Positions 1 through 13,140 of a stretch of DNA of 64,000 nucleotides are shown piece by piece. The stretch is from Pelecanus crispus. Its lineage: Eukaryota; Chordata; Aves; Pelecaniformes; Pelecanidae. The translations under genes and the position numbers were made by a program. The first letter of the stretch is position 1, and the number at the start of each line of letters is the position of its first letter. The stretch covers positions 15,137,306 to 15,201,305 of the forward strand of contig NC_134648.1 of NCBI RefSeq assembly GCF_030463565.1, written 5' to 3'. Below the pieces are notes generated by a model. The model did not search any database, was not told where the DNA came from, and saw only the letters and a program-made list of their open reading frames with translations.

Positions 1-237
1 TCACTAATGGACACATTTCTGGAAAAGGGTATCCAGTTTTGTTCTGTCAGGATCAGCAATGCTATAAGCTCTCAAGTGTGGCATAGTTCTTCATATATAC
101 ATCCATCAACGTCCAAACTTTACTTGCTACCAAACAACGCTCTTCTTGTTGTGTCTCTTTTTACTGTTTTGTTGCCTGTGTTCTCATCCTTGGCCCTTTC
201 ATACTAAAATGTCAGTCTATGGATTGCGGGGACAGGG

Positions 238-296
238 GGGAAACAACAAAAAAACCCAACCAAACCCAAAAAATGCAAACCATAAAAACACATGAA
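238..296. repeat. A/C-rich low-complexity tract
   Basis: The stretch is built almost only of A and C, in runs such as AAAAAAACCC and CCAAACCC. Similar A/C tracts recur at 13046-13140, 59218-59254 and 63660-63774. It has no coding or structural meaning that I can support. Confidence 0.6.
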
Positions 297-2291
297 AACT
301 GTGCCATTACATCAGATAACACCATTTGAACTTTTTTTGCTTGGCATTCTGGAGCTCTGCAGCCAGAGGCTCAGGAGTGCTCTTGACACAAAGACCGAGT
401 ATAGCACGGTGGCTTGAAGTAGGCTTTGCACTTTCTGCTCCAAGCTGTTTCTGCAGACACAGCATGATCTCTGGTGTAAATCTAATGTGTACAGGCTGCA
501 AAAGTCCCCCGAGCCTTTAGATTTGCTAGGGATTTCCAGATGTGCTCTGGACACTTTACATCTGCCCATGAGACGCCGAATACAGGAATGAGCCTACAGA
601 GCAGTTCTGCCTCTAGTCCTGCTGGGGATTCCCTATCTGCATTGTTATTACAGCTTTTTGGCGTCTTCGTGTTGTTTTGTGTGAAGGACAGAGGGAGAGG
701 AAAATGTCTGATGATTGGATACTCTTTGGCAGCAGTTCAAAAGCATAAATGCAGTATTTTCTCCTTAAAAAGAGAAGCAGCCCACTGCTGCTTTATTACT
801 TGACCTTTATGTAGAATTATGAATAGGCAACATAGTTCTGACAGGCTGTCTGGAGGTGTTAATTGGAGTTGTTAAAGGAAAAAAAGAAGAAATGGAAACA
901 ACACTCAAATGTTGCTGTAGCTCAAATGTTCATAGTTTTTGTGTATAGCTAATTTCACAAACATACTTGCCCCCCGCCCTGCCCCAGCTTGGGGGAAGAA
1001 GTTTGTGCTTGTCTACTGGATTTGTTGTCTCTATCTAGAAAAGATATGCTTAAAGGTAGAGACTGCAATTAGCATGAAGATAGCCTAGTGGAGGAGAATC
1101 ACTGTGCAGAGAGCTGGGATCCTTGAAAGTACCTAGCTCAAACACACTTGCTTTACATATTCCTTGGTGTGTGTTGGCTCATCTCGCACACTTGTTGCTA
1201 AATTGGATCTCCTGTTCTTGTATTCTGTTGAGATACCTTATTAGCAGGCAGTAACTTTGACATCTCTTATTTATCTTCTTCCATTTTAACTTTTCTATAG
1301 CTCTTTGGCGTCATTTTCTTTCTTTTCCCCAATAGGTAAAGGGGGGGAAAATATCATAAAATTTAGTGATAGAAGTAAGAAGTTTATTGGTATTCAAATA
1401 GAGAAGTTGCTCAATGACTAGAGAACTATTCTTGGCCTTTTGTGTTTGTGTTAACTTTTAGGTAAAAGTGTGTTTATCTGTATTGGTCTAAAGCTGGTTT
1501 TAAGGTTTTTGGAGTTATGACAAAAAAGAGCAATTGGATATTAACTCTGTAAAATGAAAAACTTGATGGCTGCTGGCAAATATTGTGAAAATACCACCAC
1601 TGTTTACCATGTAATGCCTTGAGATACTTCCAATAAAGGCTTGGCTAGTGTGGGCTGTAACCTGAATTAATAATATTGTTTTGCTCATCTCTGTTAAAAT
1701 GTCAGATTTTTTTTTTGTTCTTTAGAGGAATATCAATGTAAGTAAAGATGTCTTTCAGACTGCCTGTCTGACTAACTGGAATGGATATTAAGTAAGATGA
1801 AATCCTTTCGTTACAGAAAATGGATCATATACAGAGATGTGCAAAGATATTATTGTCATCTTTCCTTGCAGCGAGTAACTTGTGTAGGTCCTTATTCTTT
1901 TCCCTTCATTGAAGTTGTTACATGCAAGGTTATCATCTTCTCTATGTACTTATTTACAGTATTAAACATTGGAATATTTGGTTTCAATTTGTACTTGCCT
2001 CACGTTTAACTTTGGGCAAGTCACTTAATTTCTGTTTCCAGGCAGGAAATAAGAGAGATGATTTTCTTTTATCTCTTTTCATTTCAAGCTCCTTCTAGAA
2101 CTTTTTCACATTTTTAGGGGGAATAGTGAATCTTAGCTGTAATGTCATTACACATAGAAACCTCATGTTAACAAGTAACAGTAAACCAGCAATATTCTGT
2201 GGGTATTTCTTCTGAGCAGCATCGACTACACTTGTACAGGCTTGTACAAGGTAAGGAGCAAAAATCTCCTCCTCTTATGTTTCTTTGTGCC

Positions 2292-2919
2292 CTACACAAT
2301 GGGTAGCTGAAATAACAGCCCTTTTATTTCTGATCTCTCCACAAGGAGACTGGGAAGACACAAGGTCCCACCTCCTGTGGAGGAGACGATGAAATCCTTT
2401 AGACTGGCCGTTGTTTGCATGTGGCTACGGTGCCGAGGGTAAACCAGACCAAAGCAGGGGAATTTCACTTGAATTAGTTTATTGCCAGTCAACACAAACC
2501 TCTGACCTCTAATATAGACGTTGGGGGAAGAGTGGGGGAGCCCCCAACCTGGCCTCAACTGCCCTTATTTACAGGGACACCTGGGAGGTTGAGGTGGTGC
2601 TGGCAGCGGTTTCCTTGCGGCCCCCCTCATGGTGGCTGCAGACCCCTCCTCACCTCCGCCCCGAGGCAAGGCCGGAGTCATGGTGCTGCGTTTTGGGCTG
2701 GTGCTGGGTTCTGCTGCTGAGCTTTTGGTTACCTCGGGGCCGGACGGCACCAGTTCCAACTGGCGGGCAGCAGCTGGGGGCTCCCCTCACAGGCCGTGTG
2801 TGGGCCCCCAGAGCCACGCCTTGAGGTCCTGAATTTACAGCTGGTGTGTCCCTAACTGCTGCTTTACATCTAGTCTTGGGGCAGGGGGGTGGAAAGAAAG
2901 GGGCAGAAAAAAAGTTCAA
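2292..2919 (-). repeat. CpG-dense block; possible minus-strand LTR or retroposed sequence
   Basis: Positions about 2520-2830 are clearly richer in G+C and in CpG than the surrounding AT-rich DNA. Read on the minus strand, the block has a TATA-like site (TATATTA at 2516-2510) followed about 30 bases later by AATAAA (2483-2478). This close spacing of promoter and polyadenylation signal is typical of long terminal repeats. I could not define terminal inverted dinucleotides or a target-site duplication. Alternatives are a small CpG island serving an unplaced INSC first exon, or simply a GC-rich patch. The boundaries are approximate. Confidence 0.3.
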
Positions 2920-3744
2920 CCCCTAAAAAAACCACAGAGAGAGGGAGTTGTTCTTTGGTCTGATGGCACCTGGGCGTCTCTGAAGGGAAAGCCCTTGCAC
3001 CACATAGGGGCCATGAATGCAGTCACCGCCATGGCCGAGGGCAATCCACAGTGAAGACAGGTGGTCTGCAAACCATATAGTTAAAGCCTGTTTATCTCTT
3101 TCTCTTCAGAAGTATCTTCAAAACCAAGAGGCCATGGCCAGGAACAGGGATGTCCCTATTGTGAGTGTTTGGATTGAGGCTTGTGTTGGTGCAGGTTAAG
3201 TCAAATCGGCTGTTTGGTTTATTTTAAGAAGGGAGGGGGAAAGCACTACGTAGTCTGTCAGAAAGCAAGGGAAGTGTAAATACAGAGGAGTTGTACGTCT
3301 CAGCATTTTATGGTAGCGGGTTGCATTAATACTGCTCTGAGAACCAATAAACATTTTTATATGGTGATTATTCTGCATCACATAAAAGATAAAATACAGC
3401 TCTGGAGTGCACCAACTTGCCACCTATTATTCAGTTCTTGAACCTCAAAAGCAAATTCTTTTCCAGCAAAACCGCCTCTAAAATGCTAATTGCTAGAAAT
3501 ATGGCCACTAATCAGTTTGCTCCCATAATACTGCCATTATATAAATCGGTGTGCCTTGTCTAGAAGGGGAGATTTTAAAGACTTTCACTGATAAGATTAA
3601 AAAAAATATGCCAACTAAGTGATTAGCCCAGTGGCTTTTTGCCCAAAATAATTTTAAGGTGGTGGGGGAAGGATATCTGAAAATCTGTTATGCCCTTCTC
3701 TTTCCTTATTTTAAATATTTTCACCATGTAGTCCATGATGATGT

Positions 3745-4068
3745 AAACTGAAAGGAGGTTGTAGCGAGGTGGGTGTTGGTCTCTTCTGCCAAGTAACAAG
3801 TGATAGGACAAGAGGAAATGGCGTCAAGTTGTGCCAGGGGAGGTTTAGATTGGATACTAGGAAGAATTTCTTCACCGAAAGGGTTGTCAAGCATTGGAAC
3901 AGGCTGCCCAAGGAAGTGGCTGAGTCCCCATCCCTGGAGTTATTTAAAAGCCCTGTAGATGTGGTGCTTAGGGCCATGGTTTAGTGGTGGACTTGGCAGT
4001 GCTAGGCTAATGGTTGGACCTGTTAATCTTAAACGTCTTTTCCAACCTAAATGATTCTAGGATTCTAT
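3745..4068 (+). repeat. CR1 LINE, 3' fragment
   Basis: This is a severely 5'-truncated CR1 retrotransposon. Positions 3769-3984 still read as the last part of the reverse transcriptase ORF, with the typical '[19 protein letters not shown]' segment. The 3' UTR follows, with 'TTCCAACCTAAATGATTC', and ends in ATTCTAT. Compared with the copies at 15.0 and 18.1 kb it is more diverged and lacks the (ATTCTATG)n array, so it is older. It is a non-functional relic and does not encode a host protein. Confidence 0.9.
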
Positions 4069-5591
4069 AAACTACTCAACAGTGCTTCCTCTTTGACTAT
4101 TGCGTCTGCAAGAGCAGCTACCATGAAACAATGCTGCAGGTAGCACCTGTTCCTACCTCTCCTTCTTCTACTTTTAATATTACATTCTAGGGGTGTGGTA
4201 CATACATCTGTTTATGTGTTCCCATGCTAATACAACCCATTTTAATGCATCGTTTGAAGGACTCTTCATTATTTCTTGCTCCTGGTTTTACGGCTGCTTA
4301 GATTTGTGACACCCAGCTTAATTCTGAGTTGGCTCTTACTATTATAATTAACTCATGCTTATATAAGCCTGTTATAATGCAGAATGACAACAGGATCCTG
4401 AGTCCTCATATGGTTAGTGTGAAAAACTTCTGATGGACCAGGCATGTTGCTGAAGGACAGGGTGTATGTATTTACTTTCTCACCTACCACATAAATGCTG
4501 TCAGAATTTTGCTCTTAATTTGATTTGTGGCATTCCATTAACAGTTATTCTGTGTATCAGGAGAATAATAACTAATGATTCCCAGACTCCCAGAATTGTA
4601 AAATAAGACAGGCACTGTTTGGCAGAGCAGAGATTGTACTTTACTACAGACAGGAACTGTTATTATTAATCAAATGATATCTAGTCTGAAATGACTTTTA
4701 ACTAATGACTTCTTATTCTCAGGTTAACCATATTACTTACAGGTAACAAGCTCCTCTAATTCTGATGATCATTAATAATCAAAAGCTAGATGCATGGATT
4801 TCTGTCTTTCAGAAAGAGAAATGATGCTCTTGATTGACCTTATTTTAAGATATTCTTAGTGTTGAAATTATGATGTTAGGGGTTAGAAATGGGGTGGCAA
4901 AAGTTCATGGATTTGCCTTTTGATTTAAGCCTTTACAAGGGTGGCCACGTGTGTAGTGAATGAGCTCAAAAATGTGAATTTAATTGTGTGAGTTTCAGGG
5001 TGTAATTATTCGGGACATCATTTTGTGATGGAGAACTTCCTTAGGGCCATTAGTAGTAGGAGTAAATGAGTCACACTTACTTCATCTTGAGTATGTGTTC
5101 TTACTGTGATACTTCTTGACATGGATGTGTGTTTCTAACAGAATGCCTGACTGCTAAAATCCTTCTAATTTCTAGTTTGTTAAATATAAGCTAACACGTT
5201 GAATGACGGAGAAGAAATTTAAATTGGGAGATGTTACGAGATGCAATTTGTTTTCCTAGCAGAAATAACATCTTTTGTAGGACACTAAAAAGCCATGCTG
5301 CACTGCAGAAGCTGCTTTCCAATGCTAAACAGACTTGTGCAAGACACGGCTCCCAGCAGGGAGCACCTGTAAGGCAGGAGGAGTCTGCTCTTGTGGAACC
5401 AGAGGTCTGACAGCTCCCAGATGCACTGCTGTGCTAATGAGGCATTGCACAAGTTTCACAGGTGCTGCCAAGCCTGGTGTAAATTAGGATGAGACTCCCC
5501 CTCCTTTAAATTATGGGTGGGCTAGTTTGACAGTTTTTTAAGCCGTTTTTAGTTCTCTGTGTCAGTTGCCAGCATCAGGGCCTGGTGCTTG

Positions 5592-5599
5592 TATATAAG
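5592..5599 (+). promoter_or_regulatory. TATA-box-like site (TATATAAG)
   Basis: A canonical TATATAAG lies in a moderately GC-rich context about 4.1 kb before the INSC start-codon exon. No initiator or first exon can be proven downstream, so this may be a chance match. Such a site is expected by chance several times in AT-rich DNA of this length. Confidence 0.15.
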
Positions 5600-6313
5600 C
5601 AAGTAACCTCTTCCTGGTGGTGTGTTTTTTGGGGGGGAGGGTTGGCCATGAAGGTCACATCCTCTGCTGACACTGCTTTTTCTGTGAGCAATGCTTACAT
5701 GCTGTTTCAGGTGTGATGCTTTGTTTTCTTTTTGTGTAGTAGCTCTCTGAAAGAAGCTTTTGGTTGACTGTCTTCGATGGGAATGAAATGTGGTTTGTGG
5801 TCTGCTTATCTACATCTATCCAGTAAACATGAGGAATAACATCTTGATACCTAATTTAGTGTTGACATGACAAAGAGAGAGATGTCCTTACACAAGGAGA
5901 GTATGCTGCCTTGAATACATCTAATTCCACATGCACATGCTGCTATCTACCCAAAGAATTGAACTGATTATAAGTAATTATTTGTAATTGCAATACAAGT
6001 CTATGTGCAGACATTTATTTATGTAAAATCCTATGTAAGGTATTAAAAAATTGGCCTTATAATAGTCCAAGAATGACAATTTTATTATATCAGCATAAAT
6101 ATCACTCAGGCTTGTACCACAATGAGCAGTATTGTGAACTACAAGTAGTGTTACTTTTTTTGCTACAAGTTTACCTACTTGTATTACTCATACCTATCTG
6201 TACTGTCACCAGATAGCATCTCTGACCAGCTGTGGGCCTGATCAGTGGCCACTGAAGCCAGTGGAAAAAAGCATTAACCTTTCCTGCACAACTCTGCTAA
6301 TGTTGCCTATTGC

Positions 6314-6412
6314 TATGTATATACCTAACATATATATACATAATATACCTGTGAGTGTGTGTGTATGTATATACATGCATAACACATAGGCAAAACGTAT
6401 ATATATACACTT
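6314..6412. repeat. TA/TG dinucleotide microsatellite region
   Basis: There are alternating purine-pyrimidine stretches, with (TA)n near 6332-6339, (GT)n near 6354-6364 and (TA)n again near 6398-6409. The runs are interrupted. This is a simple repeat without coding potential. Confidence 0.75.
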
Positions 6413-9400
6413 TTATGAAATTTTAAGTCAGAGGGGCATCTTTTAAATGGTCATTAGGAGAAAGGTCTCTGACTTCAGGCACTGTTTCAGATCTGTAGCT
6501 CTGCTTACTGCCACACTGCCTCCACCATCTGGGAGGAAGCAGCTAGCAGGAACGATTAAGAGGCACGTGGGCATATGCTTACGATTTGCGTATCCTTGAG
6601 TGCGTGTGCTCATGTGCACGCCACCTGTTTTAGTTGTGTATAGCCATTGTGTGAAAGCTATTGAAATTCTTGGTGCCTGTGCACAGAGGCGCAGACAGTA
6701 GTTGCAGCAGAGGCTGTGCACATTGCCCTACCCATGTTGCAGTCCCTCAAAGAAATAGCCTTGGACGGGTCTTCATGACAGGTTACTAGCATATGTGTTT
6801 CTGTTAGTATGTCTCTGTTCTCCCATGCCTGTTGTCCTGTATTTGCCAGAGTAAAGAAGCCTTTGACCCTGAGTAGTATGGTTTTTTGTAGAAGATGAAA
6901 AATTTGATACTCTGAAATTTTCTTGCTTTGACTTGATGTGATGCTTAGGCAGTCATCTTCATGGTCAGCTGTAGTTGGAGACCTTTCTTTTTGGAATGCT
7001 GACTAGAGCTCAACACTGTGTTGTGGCCTTTAATAAAAAGCAGCATCAACTAAAAAGAAGGATTCATCATTCCTGTCATGGTCTTTACTAGGAAGTACAG
7101 TGGTCTTGGTCTTACCCAGAAAGGTGAATGAGAACACTGAAAACTGAACAACATCTGCCATTGTGCACAGTAATCACCCAGCATGTGGAGGAGCCATTCT
7201 GAGCAGGACCAGAAGCCTGTACCATATCAGGCACTGGGTCTTCATCCTCTCTTGTAGTCGTGGGTTTAGGCGGGCTAGTGTGGTACTTTGCTGTCCTGGG
7301 GGTACAGCTGGTCCTCTGGCAGACGGCCAGGTGCTTGGGGAGAGCATTTCCTCATGTCATCAACATTAACTTGGGCTTAAAGATCTGAGCTAATATCTAA
7401 TCATAGTCTTGAGACAGTCTGTTTGGTTAAGATATTGGTGTGGCATTTTGTTATTGTTCCCGGAGCATAAGTGACCTCTAAGTAGGAGTTGATCATGTTT
7501 TTAAAGGCTCTCAGCCATAATATAAATGTGTAGTTTGTGGGAAGACAGCATCTAAGAAGCTGCATTTTTGTCAGGTTTCTAATTTATAGGGAACAATGAC
7601 ATGCAATAATCTAATTTATGTCTGTGTACATTATGTCACCAATCACAAGTAATGGAGTACAAGCAGGTGCTTTGATTTGTATGTATAGAAATTGTTAGTG
7701 GGCTGAGCTAATGGTGAAGTAGCTTCAGCTTGCCAGAGGGAAGCTGTTGATGTTGTGTTAGCATAAAAAGTGAAATCCTGTGCCTGACGCTGAGCAGAAG
7801 GCAATAGCTTGTGCCCATGAAATCTGTACTTCTGCAGACTGAGAGACGATTTTCTTCGATCTGTACATGATAGGATTTAGGAGAGGAAACTTCATTTTGG
7901 ATATTAAGACTTTATGCAGATGTGTTCATCTTTGACTAAGGGTGTCTTCTCAAATGAAGATAGTGATAATTGGCTATTTCCAGTAAATCTCATTATATGA
8001 TTATTTGTATTTGGTAATCTTAAATTTCTTTGACAAATAGACAAAAAAATTCCAGTAGTAAAAAGAACTGAAGATCGCTGATTTACTCCAGTTCTTAGTG
8101 AAGTCTGTGCATCATGCTAAATGCTTTAAAAAAACAACAGTAAGCTTGTTTTTCAAATCTTAGTGTGTCATGGGAGCAGAAGGATACATACTAATATTTT
8201 CATACTTGGGCATATGAATTTTCAGGCACAGTCTATCAAATACCCGATACTTGCAAGCTTTTTAGAGAATTCAGTAACACTTAAACTCCCTATTTTAAAT
8301 GTTTTTTTAAACAGATTCTTCTCCCATTTTTCAATATATTCCTTCATTAGATACATGGACTAAGAAGATTAAGTTTGGTTTTTCCAGGAAAATTTGGGGC
8401 GTGGGGAGGAACACAGGTCAACGCCATTACCAAAGCAATCTGGTGCTAATAGTGTACAGAGCCTGTGAATGCATTACTCCGGTTGTAATACTTTTATGTA
8501 CTCAGGACAGTGTTTGTGGGATCGTGGAAAAAAAAAATCCAAGGGCATGCATTAGCAATGAGATCAGTTTGCTAGGAAAGATGCTGAAGACCGCTCTGTG
8601 TCAATTAAGAGCAATTTGGAGTGGCAAATATCTTGAATGCTGGCTGACTCAGCTTGCAGAATGTAGCCAATAACCAAATGGCAGAATTTCACAAGTGGCT
8701 ACATCCAAAACATTCTGCCTCCGTTGGTGAAACAAACAGCATTAATTTCCTGTGTAAAGTGTTTTCTCTAAGAGTGAGATTCATTGATCTCAGGTTTTTC
8801 TTCACATCCAAGAAAGCATAATTTCCCCACTGTTCCTGTGTCCTCCTCCAAATTCATTCATCTCCTCCTTGTTCTTCTTGAGTCATTGATTAATCTTTTC
8901 CTTCAAGTATGTTGCATTAGTTCTTCCTCTAGCCATGTGGGTGAGTGGGAATGACTTCACCTTTTCTGGTAGAATAAATCCTCTCTGGCTTTTGTTGAGA
9001 GTATGTGTTGAACTACAGTGGGTAATGCCCTACAGTAAGATGGGGCTAATTAAAAGAAGAGGGAGGGAGACAGCACCCCTCCTTTTTGTGAAAATGGGGA
9101 GTCTCTCTCCTTATCTCTTGCCTCTTTCTAGTACAATAGTGTTTGGATGCATCTCTTGCCCACCAGGTATAAAGGAAAAACATGAAGGAGAAAGATGTGT
9201 ACAGAATTTCAAACTGACAGAAAAATGAAATCGTTTAATATGGAAGGATCCAATACTTCAGTAACTTAGACATCAAGGGCCCTTCTGTAAATGTAGTACT
9301 AAATGATCCTAGAATCATATGTGCATACACCTTCTTTCTCTTGCAACCTTTCTCACAATAACCTGAAGAATTACAGTCATACTAAATCAGCTTCTTCTAG

Positions 9401-9715
9401 AGTTCAAGTTCAAAATAAATGAGGCTGAATAATAACTCGATGTTAACTCAGGAATGTTCAACTCGGATGGCTCTGACCTGTGCAGTAGTCCAGGAACTTC
9501 AGGAATATGCAAACCCTATGTTGCTTATGCCATGAAATGTACTTAATGGCCTCGGTTAGCTGCTGGAGTTGTGTGTAGTCTGAGGAAAAGAAGCCTTTTG
9601 AATGAGTTTTTAATGAGTTAGCTCCACAGATCAGAGAGAGAATGCCATGCCACCCTGGACTAAAGAGGCCTCAGTTTCCCTAGGCTTACTAAATGACTGT
9701 TTGTTTTCTTTCTAG

Positions 9716-9809
9716 ATTCCAGCCCATGGAGAAGTGGACATAAGGGTAGGATAAATATGGCTTTTAAGGGCGAGGACCACTTAGATTCCCTTCCGTTACC
9801 TGTTCAGCG
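9716..9809 (+). CDS. INSC: INSC exon with start codon (codons 1-17 plus 2 nt; 5' part UTR or alternative coding)
   Basis: The exon follows a polypyrimidine tract and the acceptor TTTCTAG and ends at the donor CG|GTAAGT. The ATG at 9757 has a strong context (A at -3, G at +4). It reads MAFKGEDHLDSLPLPVQ and then CG, which combines with the first base of exon 3 to give Arg. The 'HLDS...LP.QR' pattern and the position just before the LGN-binding helix match the N-terminus of the shorter mammalian INSC isoform. The main frame is also open upstream to the acceptor (SSPWRSGHKGRIN before Met). A longer isoform entered from an earlier exon is therefore possible, as in human. The product is the N-terminal tail of the spindle-orientation adaptor. 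Confidence 0.85.
9726..9743 (+). promoter_or_regulatory. Upstream ORF (MEKWT*) in the INSC start-codon exon
   Basis: An ATG at 9726 opens a five-codon frame ending in TAA at 9741-9743. It is out of frame with the INSC start at 9757 and ends 13 bases before it. It lies inside the exon, downstream of the acceptor at 9714-9715. In a transcript that initiates translation at 9757 it would be an upstream ORF and could dampen initiation. If an earlier coding exon feeds this exon in the main frame it would be irrelevant. Function is inferred only. Confidence 0.4.
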
Positions 9810-10146
9810 GTAAGTGGTGTGCTCTGTCACCCAGACTTGAGTGATTAAATGCCTCTAAGGCTGCAGCTGCTCTTTCCTTTGAGGATCCAAAGATGCTTAA
9901 AAACTCATTTTTAAGCTCAGTTTTAGGTAATGTTCATACAAAATGTTGAGAATGAATGTGGAAATCTGGGATGCATTTCTCAAGGCATTTGCAAATTTGT
10001 ATAATTGCAGTCTGATAAATCATGACAGTGAATATGCAGTCATAATTTTAAGTGGATGAACATGCAGTAGAGATGTTACTGTATTTGTTCTTTGTCATGA
10101 TGGAAATCACTGGAACTCCGCACTCTGTGAAGACTGTTGAAAATTA

Positions 10147-10201
10147 TAAAATATATTATATTATATATATATTTTATATATATATATATAATAAAAATAA
10201 A
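10147..10201. repeat. (TA)n microsatellite
   Basis: A nearly pure run of A and T with TATATATA blocks and short inverted symmetry, about 340 bases after the INSC start-codon exon. It is self-complementary, so it can form hairpins in single strands and is probably length-polymorphic. Confidence 0.85.
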
Positions 10202-13045
10202 TTTCTTTAACCTGGTTGACTTTCTTCAGGTGTAGCTATGGTAATGATATGAAAGTTATAGTATAATCTCTCCAGTCTGTGGTGCCATGGTGGGATTGGA
10301 GACATTGGTGACTCTACTAATCCACAGGTTTTTAAAATCTGGCTGTTGGTTGGTATCTAGTAGTTGCATTTGTGTAGTATTGTTTCATTTCTAGAATAAT
10401 GGAGGTTCCATGAAAAGAAAAAAAAAAGAACAATGAATACAATAACCTTTTGCATTCTCCTTGCAAGTCTGTATCTTTCTAAGATAGATAGGACTGAGAC
10501 TATAGTCTTGATATGTGGCACAACTGATTTTTTTTTTGGGGGGGGTGGGGCAGAGGCTGCTGAATAGAGGAGTAAAATCAGAAATAAAAAGGATTAAAAC
10601 TTCAGTCCTTCTCCTAGTCTTCTTTCTTCCGGTCAGATTGTAAGTCTTTATCATAATCAACTGGCTGCTGACATGTAATCTCAAAACAAGATGCTTTTCT
10701 TCATCAGAAATTTGATATTTCTCTACCTTCCCCTACCTGAGTCTCCCAGCAGATACTTTGATAATGCCATTAAGCTCCTAGTCACAGTAAGACCATATGA
10801 GTACATATTGCCTTCTGGAAGAAGTGTTATGTGGAGGAACATATTTTGGGGATCCCAGGTGCCAAGGTAACTGGTTCTGTTCATTAGATTCCAGCCAAAA
10901 CTTGCTTTGGAAATCAGTGACTCCTAGAAGCCCTGAATAGCCAAACATGGAGTGGACTAGTATAAACAGCAATGAGGTGTCCTGTCTCACTTATTAGGTT
11001 AATCTTCTTCCATGGGATGGAGCCATGGAATATCACTTCAGATGCACACAGTAGCGAAAGCAGATTAGTGACTTTGCTATAGAAATACTCAGGCTAGCCC
11101 AATGGTCAGATAAGGTGCCAGGCACCCAGGTTAATCGCTTGGTGATAACTAATGGGTTCCAGAAGCTGAACACGTTAACAATTTCTGGAAAAGGAAACTG
11201 CCTGCAGGTCAGTTCTGCATTCAGGGAAGCAGAACTCTGCCATGCTATGTGAAAAAAACCATGCTGCCTTACACCGACTCCGCACTACGATGTGTCTCAG
11301 CACAAGAAGTGATCTGGAGAAGTCCCGTATAGCAAGCACGATGTTCTGGCAAACTGCTTGGCTCAGCAGGGCAATTCTATATAGTGAAATTTAAAAAATA
11401 AATACTCCACCCCCAAGTAAATACGACACTCTTATTTTCCATGTTTATTTTGAAAGAGAATCTTTTTTCCTTTTGATGAGGGTTGTTTTGGGGAAAGCCC
11501 ATGTAACAAGATGAGCAGACTGAAGTTGCCAGTGGCCAGAGAGGGGAAGGCTGTAACTGAAAATGACGAAATATATTTTTAGCCTAAGAATTTTGCGGAA
11601 AGAACACAGTATGGACTAGATCAATAAAGTCCAGGAATTATACAAAATGTTTTTCTCTGGTTAGAGAAAGGAATGATATAGATCGCATAGGGAATTTAAA
11701 AGGATTAAGTCAGGCTTCAAAATAACTAACAGGATTCAAGGATTATTTATTCTTTATTGTTCCTGTAACCAAGCGTAGGTTGTATGTCTGCCTCAGGATT
11801 CCAGTTCATGCTCCTGCTTTTTGTGAGAGGGACTTGAATTAACTTAAAGCCATGCACTGTTGTGTCCTGTCATAGCGAAAATGTAACACAAATCCAACTG
11901 AGGTTAGTCCTGTGAAGCACAACAACCATGCCTTGCTTCATGTTCACGTCAGAAGTAAAAGCAGACACATCCCCAAGCAATAATATCTGTTCTCCATAGG
12001 AAAAGTGTAGCATACACATACAAACTGATTCCAAGTGTTTCCCCAGCAGCCATTAAAGTCAACAGTTATCTTGGCTGTATAAAGAATTTAGAACTGGGGC
12101 CTTAAACCAAGTCTCTGTGCTGCATGAATTGTTGTTTACACTATTCTCTCTCCTCAGATTTTGTGGGAAATCACAGCTTGTTTTGGAAAGTCTCTAGAGT
12201 ACTGAGTCACTATGCTAGTGGTTTTCTAACATACTGTCAGACCTGCTTTCTCTAATTGACATCTAGACTGCTATGGATACAGTATTTAAAACTATACAGT
12301 ATCCTGAGGAAAAAAACCAAATTATTGTTACAGAAACTTTTTCTGTTTCAATGAGTTAGGAACTTACAATTAGTGATAGTTTTGTCTCTCAGGAGAGAAA
12401 ACAGTAGGAAATAGATCACTTTTAAAAATAATTGATCTAGTTACTCTCCAAAAACTGTTAGTAGTCCTACATCAAGCACTTTACAGGACCATAAAAAGTA
12501 ATCTGTTGCCATCAGTGATGGCCGGTTCACGACAGCATGTCAAGTGTGTGTATATTCCTTAGAGATGTATATATGCCTGTTCTGCAGTAGAGTTATTTTA
12601 GTATAGCTTTTGAAAAATGTCATGATGTTTTTCATATCTTTCTATTGGTATTGTTTTTCCATATTTCTGGCGAGTTTTTCCAGATGGGGAAAGCCAATGT
12701 AAAAGAAGCTGCCTTTCTTTTCTGTCCTGCCCCCCATCTCCTGCGCAATGAAAGTTCATTGACCTCTTTGTTTTCTTTATGTTAAAATTGTAATTTACGC
12801 AGGTTTTTTTCATTGTAGTCATGGTTTCTTGTACTTTTCATATTGGATAGTAAACTAAACATTTGGAGTGCTGAATCTCAATTAATTTGACTAAAGAAAG
12901 AGTACTCATAACAGAAAGTGAAATAGGACACTGTTTTTGCTTCTCGGATTATACATTCAGTTCGGTGTTGCAATTGTGAGAAATACAGTATGATTAGACA
13001 TATTTTCTTAAAAAGGAATAAAGGAAGGTCTTCTATGGAAATTGT

Positions 13046-13140
13046 GCAAAAAACCCACCACCACTACCACCATCAAAAAACCTCTCAGACAAAGCCAAAA
13101 TCAAACAAACAAAACCAAAAAAACAAACTGAAAAACCCCT
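13046..13140. repeat. A/C-rich low-complexity tract
   Basis: The tract consists of CCACCACTACCACCAT-type triplets followed by AAACAAACAAAACC-type runs. It forms part of the open frame 12990-13328, which is therefore not credible as a gene. Confidence 0.7.

Larger units (their letters stand above)
1..9715. other. Upstream or 5'-intronic region of INSC
   Basis: No protein-coding exon can be supported here. It contains an A/C-rich low-complexity tract (about 238-296), a CpG-dense patch (about 2520-2830), a CR1 3' fragment (3745-4068), a TATA-box-like site (5592-5599) and a TA/TG microsatellite (about 6314-6412). Open frames in this stretch are short and overlap on both strands without homology that I recognise. 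If INSC has an earlier first exon, as one mammalian isoform does, it could be here or further left. I could not identify it. Confidence 0.6.

Noticed and set aside
2565-2832. Overlapping GC-rich open frames on both strands as a coding first exon
   Set aside because: All three frames stay open because GC-rich sequence has few stops. None resembles the known INSC N-terminus, and no convincing donor follows.
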